Counted from the stretch's first letter, positions 1-8,261 are shown. The stretch: 16,907 nt of DNA from CAZVEV01 sp964625865 (GCA_964625865.1 CAZVEV010000114.1:1-16907); one strand, 5' to 3'. Made by a program: numbers and translations. Notes: generated from the sequence alone by a model not told the origin.

Positions 1-12
1 ACGTCTCGGACA

Positions 13-30
13 CCACGGCTGAAGCCGTGG
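13..30. repeat. Short perfect hairpin, REP-like
   Basis: An 8-bp stem CCACGGCT / AGCCGTGG closes over the two bases GA. It is the first of several compact GC-rich hairpins in the non-coding stretch 1-249. Its stem resembles the REP-like units at 75-97 and near 14.9 kb, but its loop differs, so I cannot say it belongs to the same family. Confidence 0.55.
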
Positions 31-45
31 CCTAATACACGCCGG

Positions 46-73
46 CAGGTTGGGGGCACGTGCCCCCAACCTG
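46..73. repeat. Perfect 28-bp palindrome
   Basis: The 28 bases are identical to their own reverse complement. The half site is CAGGTTGGGGGCAC, and the centre is CACGTG. With no loop bases it may act as double-stranded DNA (a dimeric protein site) or be cruciform-prone. There is no run of T after it, so an intrinsic terminator is unlikely. Confidence 0.7.
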
Positions 74-74
74 A

Positions 75-97
75 GCCGCGGGGCGTGTCCCCGTGGC
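75..97. repeat. REP-like hairpin with CGTGT loop
   Basis: Stem GCCGCGGGG / CCCCGTGGC encloses the loop CGTGT. The only imperfect pair is a G.T (G.U) pair at 78/94. The layout and sequence closely resemble the two REP-like units of the doublet at 14873-15053, whose loop reads CTTGT. This suggests one dispersed repeat family present at both ends of the window. Confidence 0.6.
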
Positions 98-143
98 GGC
101 GTCACGGGCCATTGCCGCGGGCGACCCCCTTGGTTCTACCTAC

Positions 144-187
144 TGACGAAGGATGCACCCTCGCTTGCCGAGGGCGTCGCTTCGTCA
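144..187. repeat. Two-tier imperfect inverted repeat upstream of promoter
   Basis: Outer arms TGACGAAG (144-151) and CTTCGTCA (180-187) are perfect complements. Inner arms CCCTCG (158-163) and CGAGGG (169-174) enclose the loop CTTGC. The bases between the tiers pair poorly. The element ends directly at the proposed -35 box (188). It may be the terminator of an upstream transcript, although no T tract follows, or a regulatory site. Confidence 0.5.
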
Positions 188-216
188 TTGACCCCCACGA
201 CATCTTGTCGTAGCAT
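188..216 (+). promoter_or_regulatory. Candidate sigma70-type promoter with palindrome in the spacer
   Basis: A -35-like TTGACC (188-193) and a -10-like TAGCAT (211-216) are separated by exactly 17 bp. This would start transcription near 222-224, about 42 bases before the proposed start codon at 265. The spacer contains the inverted repeat ACGACA-TCT-TGTCGT (197-211), a classic position for a repressor operator. The nonamer TCATTGACC at 185-193 recurs at 231-239. The -10 matches the consensus at four of six positions. Planctomycete promoters are poorly characterised, so this remains a candidate. Confidence 0.4.
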
Positions 217-264
217 GCACCATTCGTTACTCATTGACCTGAACAGCCTGTGTTGGAGAACCCC

Positions 265-1344
265 TTGACGCTTCCTTCGCGGAGATTTGGACACAAGCCG
301 GACTTCGACGAGTGCATGGCTCGGATCTATGCGTGGTACGAGCAGAAGCGCATCGATCGCCCCCCCGTGCGGTTCCATCACCACAACATGCGATACGAGT
401 CCAGCCGCGTCGTCGCGGGGGCGTGGCCCTCCGCCAAAGCCCGATGGTTCGACGTCGATTTCCAGGTCAAGACGTTCATCGACTCGCTCGAAGGGACCGA
501 GTTCCTGGGCGAGACGTTCCCGGTGTTCTGGCCGAACCTGAGCGCGATCGTCTACAACCTGTTCCTCGGCCAGGACGCGGTCTTTGACGACGTGACGGCC
601 TGGACGCATCCGTGCATTGACGACCTGGCCGCCCTGCCGCCGCTGAAGGTCGACCGGGACGGAGAGGCCTTCAAGGCGATTGAAGCGCTGACTGACCGGG
701 CGTTGTCGTACGCCGACGGTCAGTTTATGGTCGGCTACACGGACATGTATGCGGGCATCGACTGCACGGCGGGGCTTCGCGGCTCGGAGAAGATGTGCCT
801 CGATCTGGTCATGGACCCGGACGGCATCAAGGCGCTGATCGAAGCGGCCTACGCGGAGTATCCCGAGATCTACGCCCATTTCGACGGAGTCCTCAAGGCC
901 CACGACCACCTGTCGGTGACCTGGATGAACCTGCCGAGCTTCGAGACGTTCAACGTGCTGGCCTGCGACTTCGCGGTCAACATCTCGCCGGACCATTTCG
1001 ACGAGTTCTGCATGCCGATCCTGCGAAGAGAAGCCGAACGCTTCACGCACAACGTCTTCCACGTGGACGGGCCCGGTGTGGCCAAGAACATCGATTCGAT
1101 CCTGACCCTTCCCAACCTGGCGGGGGTTCAATGGGTTCAGGGCTACGGCGATGACAAGCCAATCATGCAATGGGTTCCGCTGATCGAGAAGGTCCAGGCG
1201 GCGGGCAAGAGCGTGATCGTTGACCTCCAACTCCACGAGTTGGACGAGTTCATGAGCGTCGTCAGCCCCGACGGGATCATGCTGTGGATCCCGGCCGGGC
1301 CGGCCGACCAGGGCGACGTCCTCGAGAAGGTCAAGACGTGGTAG
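265..1344 (+). CDS. URO-D family (corrinoid methyltransferase-like) protein
   Basis: This predicted soluble cytoplasmic protein of 359 residues belongs to the uroporphyrinogen decarboxylase/MtaA-CmuA superfamily, mostly by the look of its second half (FHVDGPG, then LPNLAGVQWVQGYG). Superfamily members either decarboxylate uroporphyrinogen or move methyl groups to and from corrinoids. Location in a glycan cluster argues for the methyltransferase side, not heme synthesis. The methyltransferase zinc motif His-x-Cys is here His266-Val-Asp268-Gly, so the metal site, if any, is altered. I start at TTG 265 because GGAG (255-258) sits six bases upstream. An in-frame GTG at 250 would add five residues but lacks such a site. 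It is the first gene of a tight run with the next URO-D-like gene (19-bp gap). No corrinoid protein or reductive activator is seen nearby, so the substrate is unknown. Confidence 0.8.
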   Translation: MTLPSRRFGHKPDFDECMARIYAWYEQKRIDRPPVRFHHHNMRYESSRVVAGAWPSAKARWFDVDFQVKTFIDSLEGTEFLGETFPVFWPNLSAIVYNLFLGQDAVFDDVTAWTHPCIDDLAALPPLKVDRDGEAFKAIEALTDRALSYADGQFMVGYTDMYAGIDCTAGLRGSEKMCLDLVMDPDGIKALIEAAYAEYPEIYAHFDGVLKAHDHLSVTWMNLPSFETFNVLACDFAVNISPDHFDEFCMPILRREAERFTHNVFHVDGPGVAKNIDSILTLPNLAGVQWVQGYGDDKPIMQWVPLIEKVQAAGKSVIVDLQLHELDEFMSVVSPDGIMLWIPAGPADQGDVLEKVKTW

Positions 1345-1363
1345 AACGCCGCAGGAGTCCCCG

Positions 1364-2407
1364 ATGAGCACTGGGCAGACATCCAGGGAACGTGTCCGCA
1401 ACGCCGTGACGTTCAACCATCCCGACCGCGTGCCGCGCGACGTCTGGACGCTGCCCTGGATCCTGACGCATTACCCGGACGGGTGGGCCGAGATCAGCGC
1501 GCGATTCCCCGGCGATTTCACCGCCGCGCCGAGCCCCAACAGGCCCTCCCCGCGCCAGCAGGGCGAGCAGTATGAGGTCGGCCGGTACACCGACGAATGG
1601 GGCTGCGTCTTCCAGAGCATCCAGGCCGGCGCGATCGGCGAGGTCAAGGACCCGATCCTGACCGACGTTGCCGACTGGCAGTCCATCGAGCCGCCCTACG
1701 AGATTCTCCCGGACGCCGACGACGCCAATGCTCGAGACGCGGTCAACCGCTTCTGCGGCGAGACGGACCTTTTCGTCAACACGTCCTGCATCCCGCGGCC
1801 GTGGGAACGCTATCAGTTCATCCGCGGCACGGAGAACAGCTACGTCGACGTTATGATGCCCGACGGGCGGGTGACCGGCCTGCTGCAGCGCATCCACGAG
1901 TACTACCTCAGGGAACTGGAGTTCTGGGTCAAGACGGACGTGGATGCGGTCTTCTTCATGGACGACTGGGGAGCGCAGCAGCAACTGCTCATCCCGCCCC
2001 GCGTGTGGCGCGAGCTGTTCAAGCCGCTCTACAAGGACTACTGCGACATCGCCCACGCCAATGACAAGTTCGCGTTCATGCATTCCGACGGCTGCATCAT
2101 CGAAATCTACGCCGACCTGATCGAGGTCGGCGTCGATGCGCTGAACTCGCAACTGTTCGTCATGGACATGGCCCAGCTTGAGCGGACAGCCAAGGGACGC
2201 ATCACGTTCTGGGGCGAGATCTGCCGCCAGCACGTCCTGCCCTCGTCCGACCCGCAGGTGGGTCGCGACGCGGTCCGCAAGGTCGTCGAACACCTGTACG
2301 ACCCAGCCGGCGGGGTCATTGCCCAGTTCGAGTTCGGCCTGGGCGCGAACCCGGAGACGGCGGCGGCGATTCTCGATGAGTGGAACCAGGTGGGCGAGGG
2401 CGACTGA
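1364..2407 (+). CDS. URO-D family (corrinoid methyltransferase-like) protein
   Basis: This is a second URO-D superfamily protein (347 residues), of a different subfamily from the gene before it. The N-terminus TSRERVRNAVTFNHPDRVPRD is the usual opening of these barrel proteins. The metal/active-site strand reads FMHSDGC (His240, Asp242, Cys244), and a later Cys287 lies in FWGEICRQHVLP. A His plus two downstream cysteines is at least compatible with a zinc site of the MtaA type, unlike the upstream paralogue. There is no signal peptide, so it is cytoplasmic. AGGAG at 1353-1357 precedes the ATG at good spacing. The URO-D genes and the GH38 gene are probably co-transcribed. A role in removing methyl groups from methylated sugars is my inference. 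True uroporphyrinogen decarboxylase (hemE) is unlikely given the context and sequence. Confidence 0.85.
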   Translation: MSTGQTSRERVRNAVTFNHPDRVPRDVWTLPWILTHYPDGWAEISARFPGDFTAAPSPNRPSPRQQGEQYEVGRYTDEWGCVFQSIQAGAIGEVKDPILTDVADWQSIEPPYEILPDADDANARDAVNRFCGETDLFVNTSCIPRPWERYQFIRGTENSYVDVMMPDGRVTGLLQRIHEYYLRELEFWVKTDVDAVFFMDDWGAQQQLLIPPRVWRELFKPLYKDYCDIAHANDKFAFMHSDGCIIEIYADLIEVGVDALNSQLFVMDMAQLERTAKGRITFWGEICRQHVLPSSDPQVGRDAVRKVVEHLYDPAGGVIAQFEFGLGANPETAAAILDEWNQVGEGD

Positions 2408-2456
2408 GGCACGGTCGAGCACGACGCGCGACGCCGGAGATACTTCGGAGATGACT

Positions 2457-5201
2457 ATGCACAGGACGGTTTTGGGCGCAACGACATGGATGCTGCTGGC
2501 GACGTTGATCTTTGCGGGCCCGGCCTGGTCGCAGAGCGTCTTCAAGGACGGCAAGATCCATCTTGTCCAGAGTTCCCATCACGATCTGGGGTGGCACAAG
2601 GGAAGCTATCCGGCGGAGATGAGGTTCACGCTCAACGAGATCGACACGGCCCTGGACCTGATGAACAAGGACACGGACTTCACGTTCTGCGGCGAGTATA
2701 CGATCTGGCTGCATGAGTATCTCAAGCACCGCCCGGGGCGCGTGGAGGAGTTGAAGAGGCGGCTGAAGGAAGGGCGCATGGAATGGGGCGGGGGATACTC
2801 CCAGCCGTATACGTCCCTGATGACCAGCGAGCAGTTGGCCAGGCAGATGATCTACGGCACGTTGTGGTACAAGAAGCACTTCCCCGGCAAGGCGACGCTC
2901 TACTACAACACCGATATCCCGGGATTCAACAGGCAGATGCCCCAGATTCTCCGCAAGTCGGGCATCGACAAGGCCTTTCTCAGCCGCACGGACAACATCG
3001 CGGGCATTGATACCGATTTCGCGAACTGGGTGGGGCCCGACGGGTCGTCGGTCTTCTGCTACCTCATGCATCACTACGCGGACCAGGTCGGACAGCTCAG
3101 GGACAAGAACAAGTACGGCTTGAAGATAAACAACACCGAGTTGCTGGCCCGGTGGCTCCGGTCTCTCGAGCCGTACTACAAGGACCGCAACATCCCGCCG
3201 CAGGCGATCCACTTCCTCTGCATGGACTGCAGGCCCCCGAGCGACTACAGCAAGGACGTGGCCGCCTGGAACCAGTACGCCAAGACCCGGGGCCTGCCCC
3301 CGATCGAATACTCGACGCTTGCGACCGTCATGGACACGATCAATGACGAGAAGGCGAAGTTCAAGACACTCAAAGGCGAGTGGCCGAGCAAGTGGGTTTA
3401 CGAGGCGGCTCCGAGCAATTACCGGCGGGTCTCCGATCAGCGCGCGTCCGACCGCCTGCTGAGGGCGGCCGAGGCGTTCTCGGTCTTTCGGGCACTGATC
3501 GAAGGTGGGTTTGACAATTATCCCGCCGAGGTGTTGGCGGACGGTTGGAAGAACGGCCTCTTCTCGTGCCACGGCTTCGCGCCCCGGAGCGTGCTGGCCG
3601 AGTACTCCAAACGCTACACCGCCGCCCGCGACGCCGGCGAGAAGGCGCTTACCGGCGCCCTCGAGGCAATTACCGCACGTGTGAAGACCCAGACGCGCGG
3701 AATACCGCTGGTGGTCTACAACACGCTGTCGTGGGACCGAAGCGATTACGTCTCGATGCCCGTCCCCGCGGATGCTCCCCCGGCGGCGGTGGCGATGGGA
3801 ACGCCCATGGAATTCCACATCGTCGATTCCGAGGGCAAGGAAGTCCCGTTCCAGATGACCACCCACGTGGAGCGGACCAATACGGTCGTCGGCAGCAAGG
3901 GCAGAGGGCCTTTTGAGGTCGACAAGGTCCGGACCACGGTCTCCCGCGAGGACCGGATCGTCTTCCGGGCCGACGGCGTTCCGTCATTCGGGTACAAGAC
4001 GTGGTATCTGGTCAAGGGCAAGTCCAAGCTGCCCGCGACCACCCCCGTGCCGCGCGGAACCTGGAAGACGCCGCACGAGAACGCGTTCTTCGCCATCGAG
4101 CCGGGCGTCGGCGGGCTGAGGCGCATCTACGACAAGACACTCAAACGCGAGCTTCTCAAGGTCGACCGGTTCATGGGGTGCGAGTGGCTTGATTACATGT
4201 ACAACGGACAGGGCGCGGGCGGGTTTGCGTTCATGAAGATCCCCGAAGCGACGCGAGAGCTTGACCTGCTGAGGAACTACAAGCCCACGTGGACCTGCGT
4301 GGAGTCGGGCCCGGTCTTCACCGCGTATGAGACCTCGACGGCCCGGACGCGGCGCGGAGGCGTCACGCTGCGCGTCGTCGTATACGAGTCGACCAGGCGA
4401 ATCGACGTGCAGTGCGTCGTGACGGGGATGGACTACAAGCAGGCTCGTCAACTGCGCCTGGCGTTCGGGCTAAACGCGAAGCGCCGCAACGTGACGTACG
4501 AGGCGCCGTTCGGCGTGGTGAATGTCGGCAAGGACGAACTGGACCCGGGCCTGGTCGCCGGCAGGACATCGGCCCGGCCGCGAGAGACGCAGAACTGGAT
4601 CTACGCCGGAGACGACACCGGCGGCGTGACGATCGGCTCGAACGTGGTGGCCTGGGACTACGACGTGGTCAGCACGGCCCGCCCGGAGGCGACGGACAAG
4701 ATCGACTATCCGATCCTCCAGCCGGTGCTCCTGACAACCGCCTACAGTTGCAGCCGCTGGGTCCACTGCTGGACGCAGCCCGGCGACCACGTGTTCGACT
4801 TCTCGATCTACTCGCACAAGGCCGGATGGACGAACGGCTACCGCGACGGCGTGCAGACCAACAATCCGCTGATCGCTGTTGTGCAGACGAAGACCAAGGC
4901 CCCGCAGACACGGGCCACGCTGGGCGAGACGCACAGTTTCCTTTCCATCGCGGGCTCGAACATGATCGTCACGGCGGTCAAGAAGGCCGAAGAGGGCGAG
5001 GGCATCGTGGTTCGCTTCTACGAGAACGAAGGAAAGCGCGACAGCAATGCAGCGATCAAGATTGCCGGCACGCTGAAGGGCGCCGTTCGCACAAACCTGA
5101 TCGAGGAAGGCGCCGGCGACGCGAAGCTCGGTCCAGACGGCGTGACACTGAAGGTGGGCCCGTTCTCGATCGAGACCGTCAAACTGACGCCGAAGTTCTG
5201 A
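2457..5201 (+). CDS. Secreted GH38 alpha-mannosidase-like glycoside hydrolase
   Basis: The 914-residue exported protein opens with a Sec signal peptide (hydrophobic TTWMLLATLIFAGPAW, likely cleaved near WSQS). The N-terminal barrel carries GH38 landmarks: SHHDLGWH (His41 and Asp43 as zinc ligands), NTDIPGF with Asp153 at the nucleophile/zinc position, MDC with Asp257, and CHGF with His372 at the place of the fourth zinc ligand. VVYNTLSWDRSDYV (from about residue 420) opens the beta-rich middle and C-terminal domains, followed by GGLRRIYDKTLKRELL. GH38 enzymes are zinc-dependent retaining alpha-mannosidases. I prefer ATG 2457 because GGAG (2447-2450) is six bases upstream; ATG 2451 would add MT and has GGAG touching it. 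The gene follows the URO-D pair by 49 bp. Sugar specificity is inferred only from the family, and His41-His42 and CHGF deviate from the textbook motifs. Confidence 0.87.
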   Translation: MHRTVLGATTWMLLATLIFAGPAWSQSVFKDGKIHLVQSSHHDLGWHKGSYPAEMRFTLNEIDTALDLMNKDTDFTFCGEYTIWLHEYLKHRPGRVEELKRRLKEGRMEWGGGYSQPYTSLMTSEQLARQMIYGTLWYKKHFPGKATLYYNTDIPGFNRQMPQILRKSGIDKAFLSRTDNIAGIDTDFANWVGPDGSSVFCYLMHHYADQVGQLRDKNKYGLKINNTELLARWLRSLEPYYKDRNIPPQAIHFLCMDCRPPSDYSKDVAAWNQYAKTRGLPPIEYSTLATVMDTINDEKAKFKTLKGEWPSKWVYEAAPSNYRRVSDQRASDRLLRAAEAFSVFRALIEGGFDNYPAEVLADGWKNGLFSCHGFAPRSVLAEYSKRYTAARDAGEKALTGALEAITARVKTQTRGIPLVVYNTLSWDRSDYVSMPVPADAPPAAVAMGTPMEFHIVDSEGKEVPFQMTTHVERTNTVVGSKGRGPFEVDKVRTTVSREDRIVFRADGVPSFGYKTWYLVKGKSKLPATTPVPRGTWKTPHENAFFAIEPGVGGLRRIYDKTLKRELLKVDRFMGCEWLDYMYNGQGAGGFAFMKIPEATRELDLLRNYKPTWTCVESGPVFTAYETSTARTRRGGVTLRVVVYESTRRIDVQCVVTGMDYKQARQLRLAFGLNAKRRNVTYEAPFGVVNVGKDELDPGLVAGRTSARPRETQNWIYAGDDTGGVTIGSNVVAWDYDVVSTARPEATDKIDYPILQPVLLTTAYSCSRWVHCWTQPGDHVFDFSIYSHKAGWTNGYRDGVQTNNPLIAVVQTKTKAPQTRATLGETHSFLSIAGSNMIVTAVKKAEEGEGIVVRFYENEGKRDSNAAIKIAGTLKGAVRTNLIEEGAGDAKLGPDGVTLKVGPFSIETVKLTPKF

Positions 5202-5233
5202 TCTACTCAAAGTGACCGTCTCGGATAGAAGTT

Positions 5234-5260
5234 CACGAATGACACGAATTGCACGAACTG
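5234..5260. repeat. Three 9-bp tandem units (CACGAANNN)
   Basis: CACGAATGA, CACGAATTG and CACGAACTG follow each other without gaps in the intergenic stretch behind the mannosidase. They may be a small iterated protein-binding site or simple repeat drift. With only three short, ungapped units it is not a CRISPR. Confidence 0.6.
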
Positions 5261-5318
5261 GAATTGACTATGCTGACGGGAGGACGAACGAGCATTCTGC
5301 ACCTGGGTACACTGTGGG

Positions 5319-5358
5319 GCTGGCCACTTCAGTGGCCAGCACGGGACCGGAGGTCCCG
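5319..5358. repeat. Two adjacent perfect hairpins before the rhamnosidase gene
   Basis: The first has arms GCTGGCCACT (5319-5328) and AGTGGCCAGC (5331-5340) around TC. One base later the second has arms CGGGACC (5342-5348) and GGTCCCG (5352-5358) around GGA. Neither is followed by T residues, so they are not typical intrinsic terminators. They could end the mannosidase transcript, protect mRNA ends, or be REP-like repeats. I found no convincing promoter in the rest of 5202-5437. Confidence 0.6.
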
Positions 5359-5437
5359 AAGACCGCAACGCAGGACCGGTCGGTGCGCGAGCGCATTGAA
5401 TAATCACACTCGGTGGTGCGTACAAGGAAAGGTCACG

Positions 5438-8242
5438 ATGAAGCGGGTGGCTACTATTTCAGCGGCGTGCGTGATGTTGGCATTGAGCGCATGCGTCGCC
5501 GCGGAGGGCAACGCCCTCGCCGTGAAGGGCCTGCGGTGCGAGTATCGCGTCAACCCGGTGGGCATTGACGTGGTCAAGCCCCGCCTCAGTTGGGTCCTGC
5601 ACTCTGACGGACGCGGCCGGAAGCAGACGGCCTGCCGCGTGCTGACCGCGAGCAGTGCGGAGAAACTGGCCGCCGACACCGGCGACTTGTGGGACAGCGG
5701 CAAGGTCCAGTCGGACCGGACGATTCACGTGGTGTACGCGGGCAAGCCGCTGACGACCGGCCTGCGATGCTGGTGGAAGGTCATGGTCTGGGACGAAAAG
5801 GGCGCCGCGTCGGCCTGGAGCACGCCGGCGACGTGGTCGATGGGCCTGCTGACCGCGGGCGACTGGGGCGCCCAGTGGATCGCCAGCGCCGCCGACACCC
5901 CCGCCAGCGAGACCGGCCCGACCCCCGCGACGATGCTGCGCAAGGCGTTCACCGTAGCCGGCCCCGTCAAGCGAGCAACGGTCCACGTCAGCGGGCTGGG
6001 CCTGTACGAACTGCACATCAACGGCAAGCGGGTGGGCGATCAGTTGCTGGCCCCCGAGTTCACGGACTATGAGAAGCGCATCCAGTACCAGACGGTTGAC
6101 GTATCGAAGCTGCTGGTCGCCGGCGAGAACGCGGTCGGGGCGATCCTGGCCGACGGGTGGAACGGGGAGTACTTCTTCGGCATGCCCATGCGCCAGACCC
6201 AGCGTCCGTTTGGAGGCCATCGCGGCCTGATCATGCGGCTGGACGTGGAACTGGCTGGCGGCAAGACGCAGACCGTCGTGACTGACACGACGTGGCGCAC
6301 GACGAAGGAAGGCCCCATCCGATCGGCGAGCCTGTACGACGGCGACGTCTGCGACGCCCGCAAGGCCATGCCCGGCTGGGCCAAGCCCGGCTTCGACGCG
6401 AGCCGATGGCACAAGGCGGTCGTCGCCAAGGCGATCGTCGGGGCGAGCCTGGTGTGGCAGCGTAACGAGCCGATTCGCGTGGTCAAGGAACTCAAGCCCG
6501 TCCAGTTGACCGAGCCGAAACCGGGCGTGTTCGTGTTCGACGTGGGGCAGAACATGGTCGGCTGGTGCAGGCTCAAGGTCCACGGCAGGCAGGGCACGAC
6601 GGTGACGCTGCGCCACGCGGAGATGCTCAACGCCGACGGCACGATCTACACGGCCAACCTTCGCGGCGCCAAGCAGACGGACGTCTACACCAAGCGCACC
6701 GACGCGGCAGAAGTCTACGAGCCGCGCTTCACCTACCACGGGTTCCGATACGTCGAGGTCACGGGCCTGGAGTTCAAGCCGTGGCGATACATGCCGCCTT
6801 ACAAGCCGAACATCGGCGATCTGACCGGCCGCGTGTTTCATTCGGCCGCCCCCGATACCGGCACGTTCGAATGCTCCAGCGACCTGATCAACAAGATCAT
6901 GCACATGATCGTCTGGACCCAGCGGGGCAACATGCACAGCGTGCCCACCGACTGTCCCCAGCGCGACGAGCGAGCGGGCTGGATGGGCGACATCCAGTCG
7001 TTCGCGCAGACGGCGATCTTCAACATGGACATGGCGGGGTTCTTCAGCAAATGGGTGCCCGACGTCCGCGACGCGCAGATGCCCGACGGGCGGTACGCGA
7101 ACTTCTCGCCCATGGATTTCGACCGATGGAAAGGCGGCACGCCCGCCTGGGCGGACGCGGGCCTCATCGTGCCCTGGCGCGTCTACCAGAACTACGCCGA
7201 CACCCGCATGCTCGCGGAGCATTACGCGTCGGCGAAGCGATGGGTCGACTACGTCCACAGCAAGAACCCGAACCTGGTGTGGGACAAATCGCGGGGCGAC
7301 AGCTTCAACGACTGGCTCAACGGCGACACGCTGGAGAAAGTCGGCTGGCCCAAGACAGGCGGCCGCGTCCCCCCGCAGGTGCTGGCCACCGCGTTCTTCG
7401 CTCACTCCACGGAGATCCTGTCCAAGATGGCCGCCGTCCTCGGACGCACCGATGACGCGACCAGATACGGCCGCATGGCCCGAGGCATCAAGGCGGCCTT
7501 CAACAAACGGTTTGTCCGGCCGGACGGGACGATCGAGGGCAACACGCAGGCGGGGTACGCCCTGGCACTGCGGTTCAACATGCTGCCCGACGCGATGCGC
7601 TCCAAAGCGGCCGCCCACATGGTACGGGAGTTCAAGCGCTACGCCGGCCACATGTCGACCGGCATTCAGACGTCGCACCGCCTGATGCTGGAACTGACGC
7701 GGACCGGCTACAACGACGAAGCCTACCGCCTGGTGACCCTTCGGTCGTTCCCCTCGTGGGGGTTCATGATCGACCAGGGGGCCACCACCATCTGGGAGCG
7801 CTGGGACGGCTACATCAAGGGCCGCGGCTTCCAGAAGCCGCTGATGAACTCGTTCAACCACTGGGCGCTCGGCGCTGTGGGCGAATGGGTGTGGCGGAAC
7901 ATCGTCGGCCTCAATCCGGTCGAGAGCGCCCCCGGGTGGAAGCATTTCGTTGTCGAGCCGCGTCCCGGCGGCGGGCTGACGTGGGCTCGCGGCAAGTACG
8001 AGTCCATCCGCGGCACGATCGTCAGCGGTTGGCGCGTCGAGGACGGGAAGTTCCACCTGGACGTGACCGTGCCCGCAAACACGACCGCAACGGTGGTCCT
8101 CCCGACGAAGGGTGCTGCGGGCGTTACCGTTGACGGCAAGCCCCCGCTGGTCAGACCCCTCGGCCTGGTCAGCGGCAAGGCCGCTTTCATCGTGCAATCG
8201 GGACGATACAGATTCGTCTCGCCGCTGAGCCAACCGAAGTGA
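5438..8242 (+). CDS. Exported GH78 alpha-L-rhamnosidase
   Basis: This 934-residue enzyme would hydrolyse terminal alpha-L-rhamnose by inversion. Domain order is the GH78 standard. An Ig/Fn3-like N-domain (about 25-145, LRCEYRVNPVGIDVVKPRLSW) is followed by a rhamnosidase beta-sandwich (about 165-310, GLYELHINGKRVGDQ) and a jelly-roll (about 340-445, FDVGQNMVGW). Next is the (alpha/alpha)6 catalytic domain with TDCPQRDERAGWMGD (Glu511, presumed general acid) and TTIWERWDG (Glu787, candidate general base), then a C-terminal beta domain. The signal sequence MKRVATISAACVMLALSACVA contains LSAC, a fair lipobox, so it may be a lipoprotein; cleavage after CVAA is the alternative. ATG 5438 is preceded by AAGGAAAGG. 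The open frame runs further upstream to 5249, but that part crosses the hairpins and lacks gene-like sequence. The sulfatase gene starts 19 bp later. Confidence 0.93.
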   Translation: MKRVATISAACVMLALSACVAAEGNALAVKGLRCEYRVNPVGIDVVKPRLSWVLHSDGRGRKQTACRVLTASSAEKLAADTGDLWDSGKVQSDRTIHVVYAGKPLTTGLRCWWKVMVWDEKGAASAWSTPATWSMGLLTAGDWGAQWIASAADTPASETGPTPATMLRKAFTVAGPVKRATVHVSGLGLYELHINGKRVGDQLLAPEFTDYEKRIQYQTVDVSKLLVAGENAVGAILADGWNGEYFFGMPMRQTQRPFGGHRGLIMRLDVELAGGKTQTVVTDTTWRTTKEGPIRSASLYDGDVCDARKAMPGWAKPGFDASRWHKAVVAKAIVGASLVWQRNEPIRVVKELKPVQLTEPKPGVFVFDVGQNMVGWCRLKVHGRQGTTVTLRHAEMLNADGTIYTANLRGAKQTDVYTKRTDAAEVYEPRFTYHGFRYVEVTGLEFKPWRYMPPYKPNIGDLTGRVFHSAAPDTGTFECSSDLINKIMHMIVWTQRGNMHSVPTDCPQRDERAGWMGDIQSFAQTAIFNMDMAGFFSKWVPDVRDAQMPDGRYANFSPMDFDRWKGGTPAWADAGLIVPWRVYQNYADTRMLAEHYASAKRWVDYVHSKNPNLVWDKSRGDSFNDWLNGDTLEKVGWPKTGGRVPPQVLATAFFAHSTEILSKMAAVLGRTDDATRYGRMARGIKAAFNKRFVRPDGTIEGNTQAGYALALRFNMLPDAMRSKAAAHMVREFKRYAGHMSTGIQTSHRLMLELTRTGYNDEAYRLVTLRSFPSWGFMIDQGATTIWERWDGYIKGRGFQKPLMNSFNHWALGAVGEWVWRNIVGLNPVESAPGWKHFVVEPRPGGGLTWARGKYESIRGTIVSGWRVEDGKFHLDVTVPANTTATVVLPTKGAAGVTVDGKPPLVRPLGLVSGKAAFIVQSGRYRFVSPLSQPK

Positions 8243-8261
8243 AACGCACAGGAGAATTCAC

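Noticed and set aside
50..268. 72-codon open frame before the first URO-D gene
   Set aside because: It runs across the palindrome, the REP-like hairpin and the proposed promoter. No ribosome site or family resemblance was seen.
1364..2407. hemE, genuine uroporphyrinogen decarboxylase
   Set aside because: The HSDGC motif, the tandem with another family member and the glycan context fit the methyltransferase-like branch better. No heme gene is nearby.
2178..2456. Upstream extension of the mannosidase frame
   Set aside because: It overlaps the end of the preceding URO-D gene, and the arginine/serine-rich translation would bury the signal peptide.
2..5226. CGTCTCGGA present at 2-10 and 5218-5226 as a possible element boundary
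   Set aside because: The match is nine bases only, with no similarity in the flanks, which is compatible with chance.
5234..5260. CRISPR-like repeat
   Set aside because: The units are only 9 bp, directly adjacent without spacers, and no cas gene is present.
5249..5437. Upstream extension of the rhamnosidase frame
   Set aside because: It crosses the tandem repeat and hairpins and would place 63 residues before an evident signal peptide.
5459..8233. 924-codon open frame on the minus strand
   Set aside because: It mirrors the GH78 gene codon for codon and has no start signal or domain. It is a shadow of high-GC coding.
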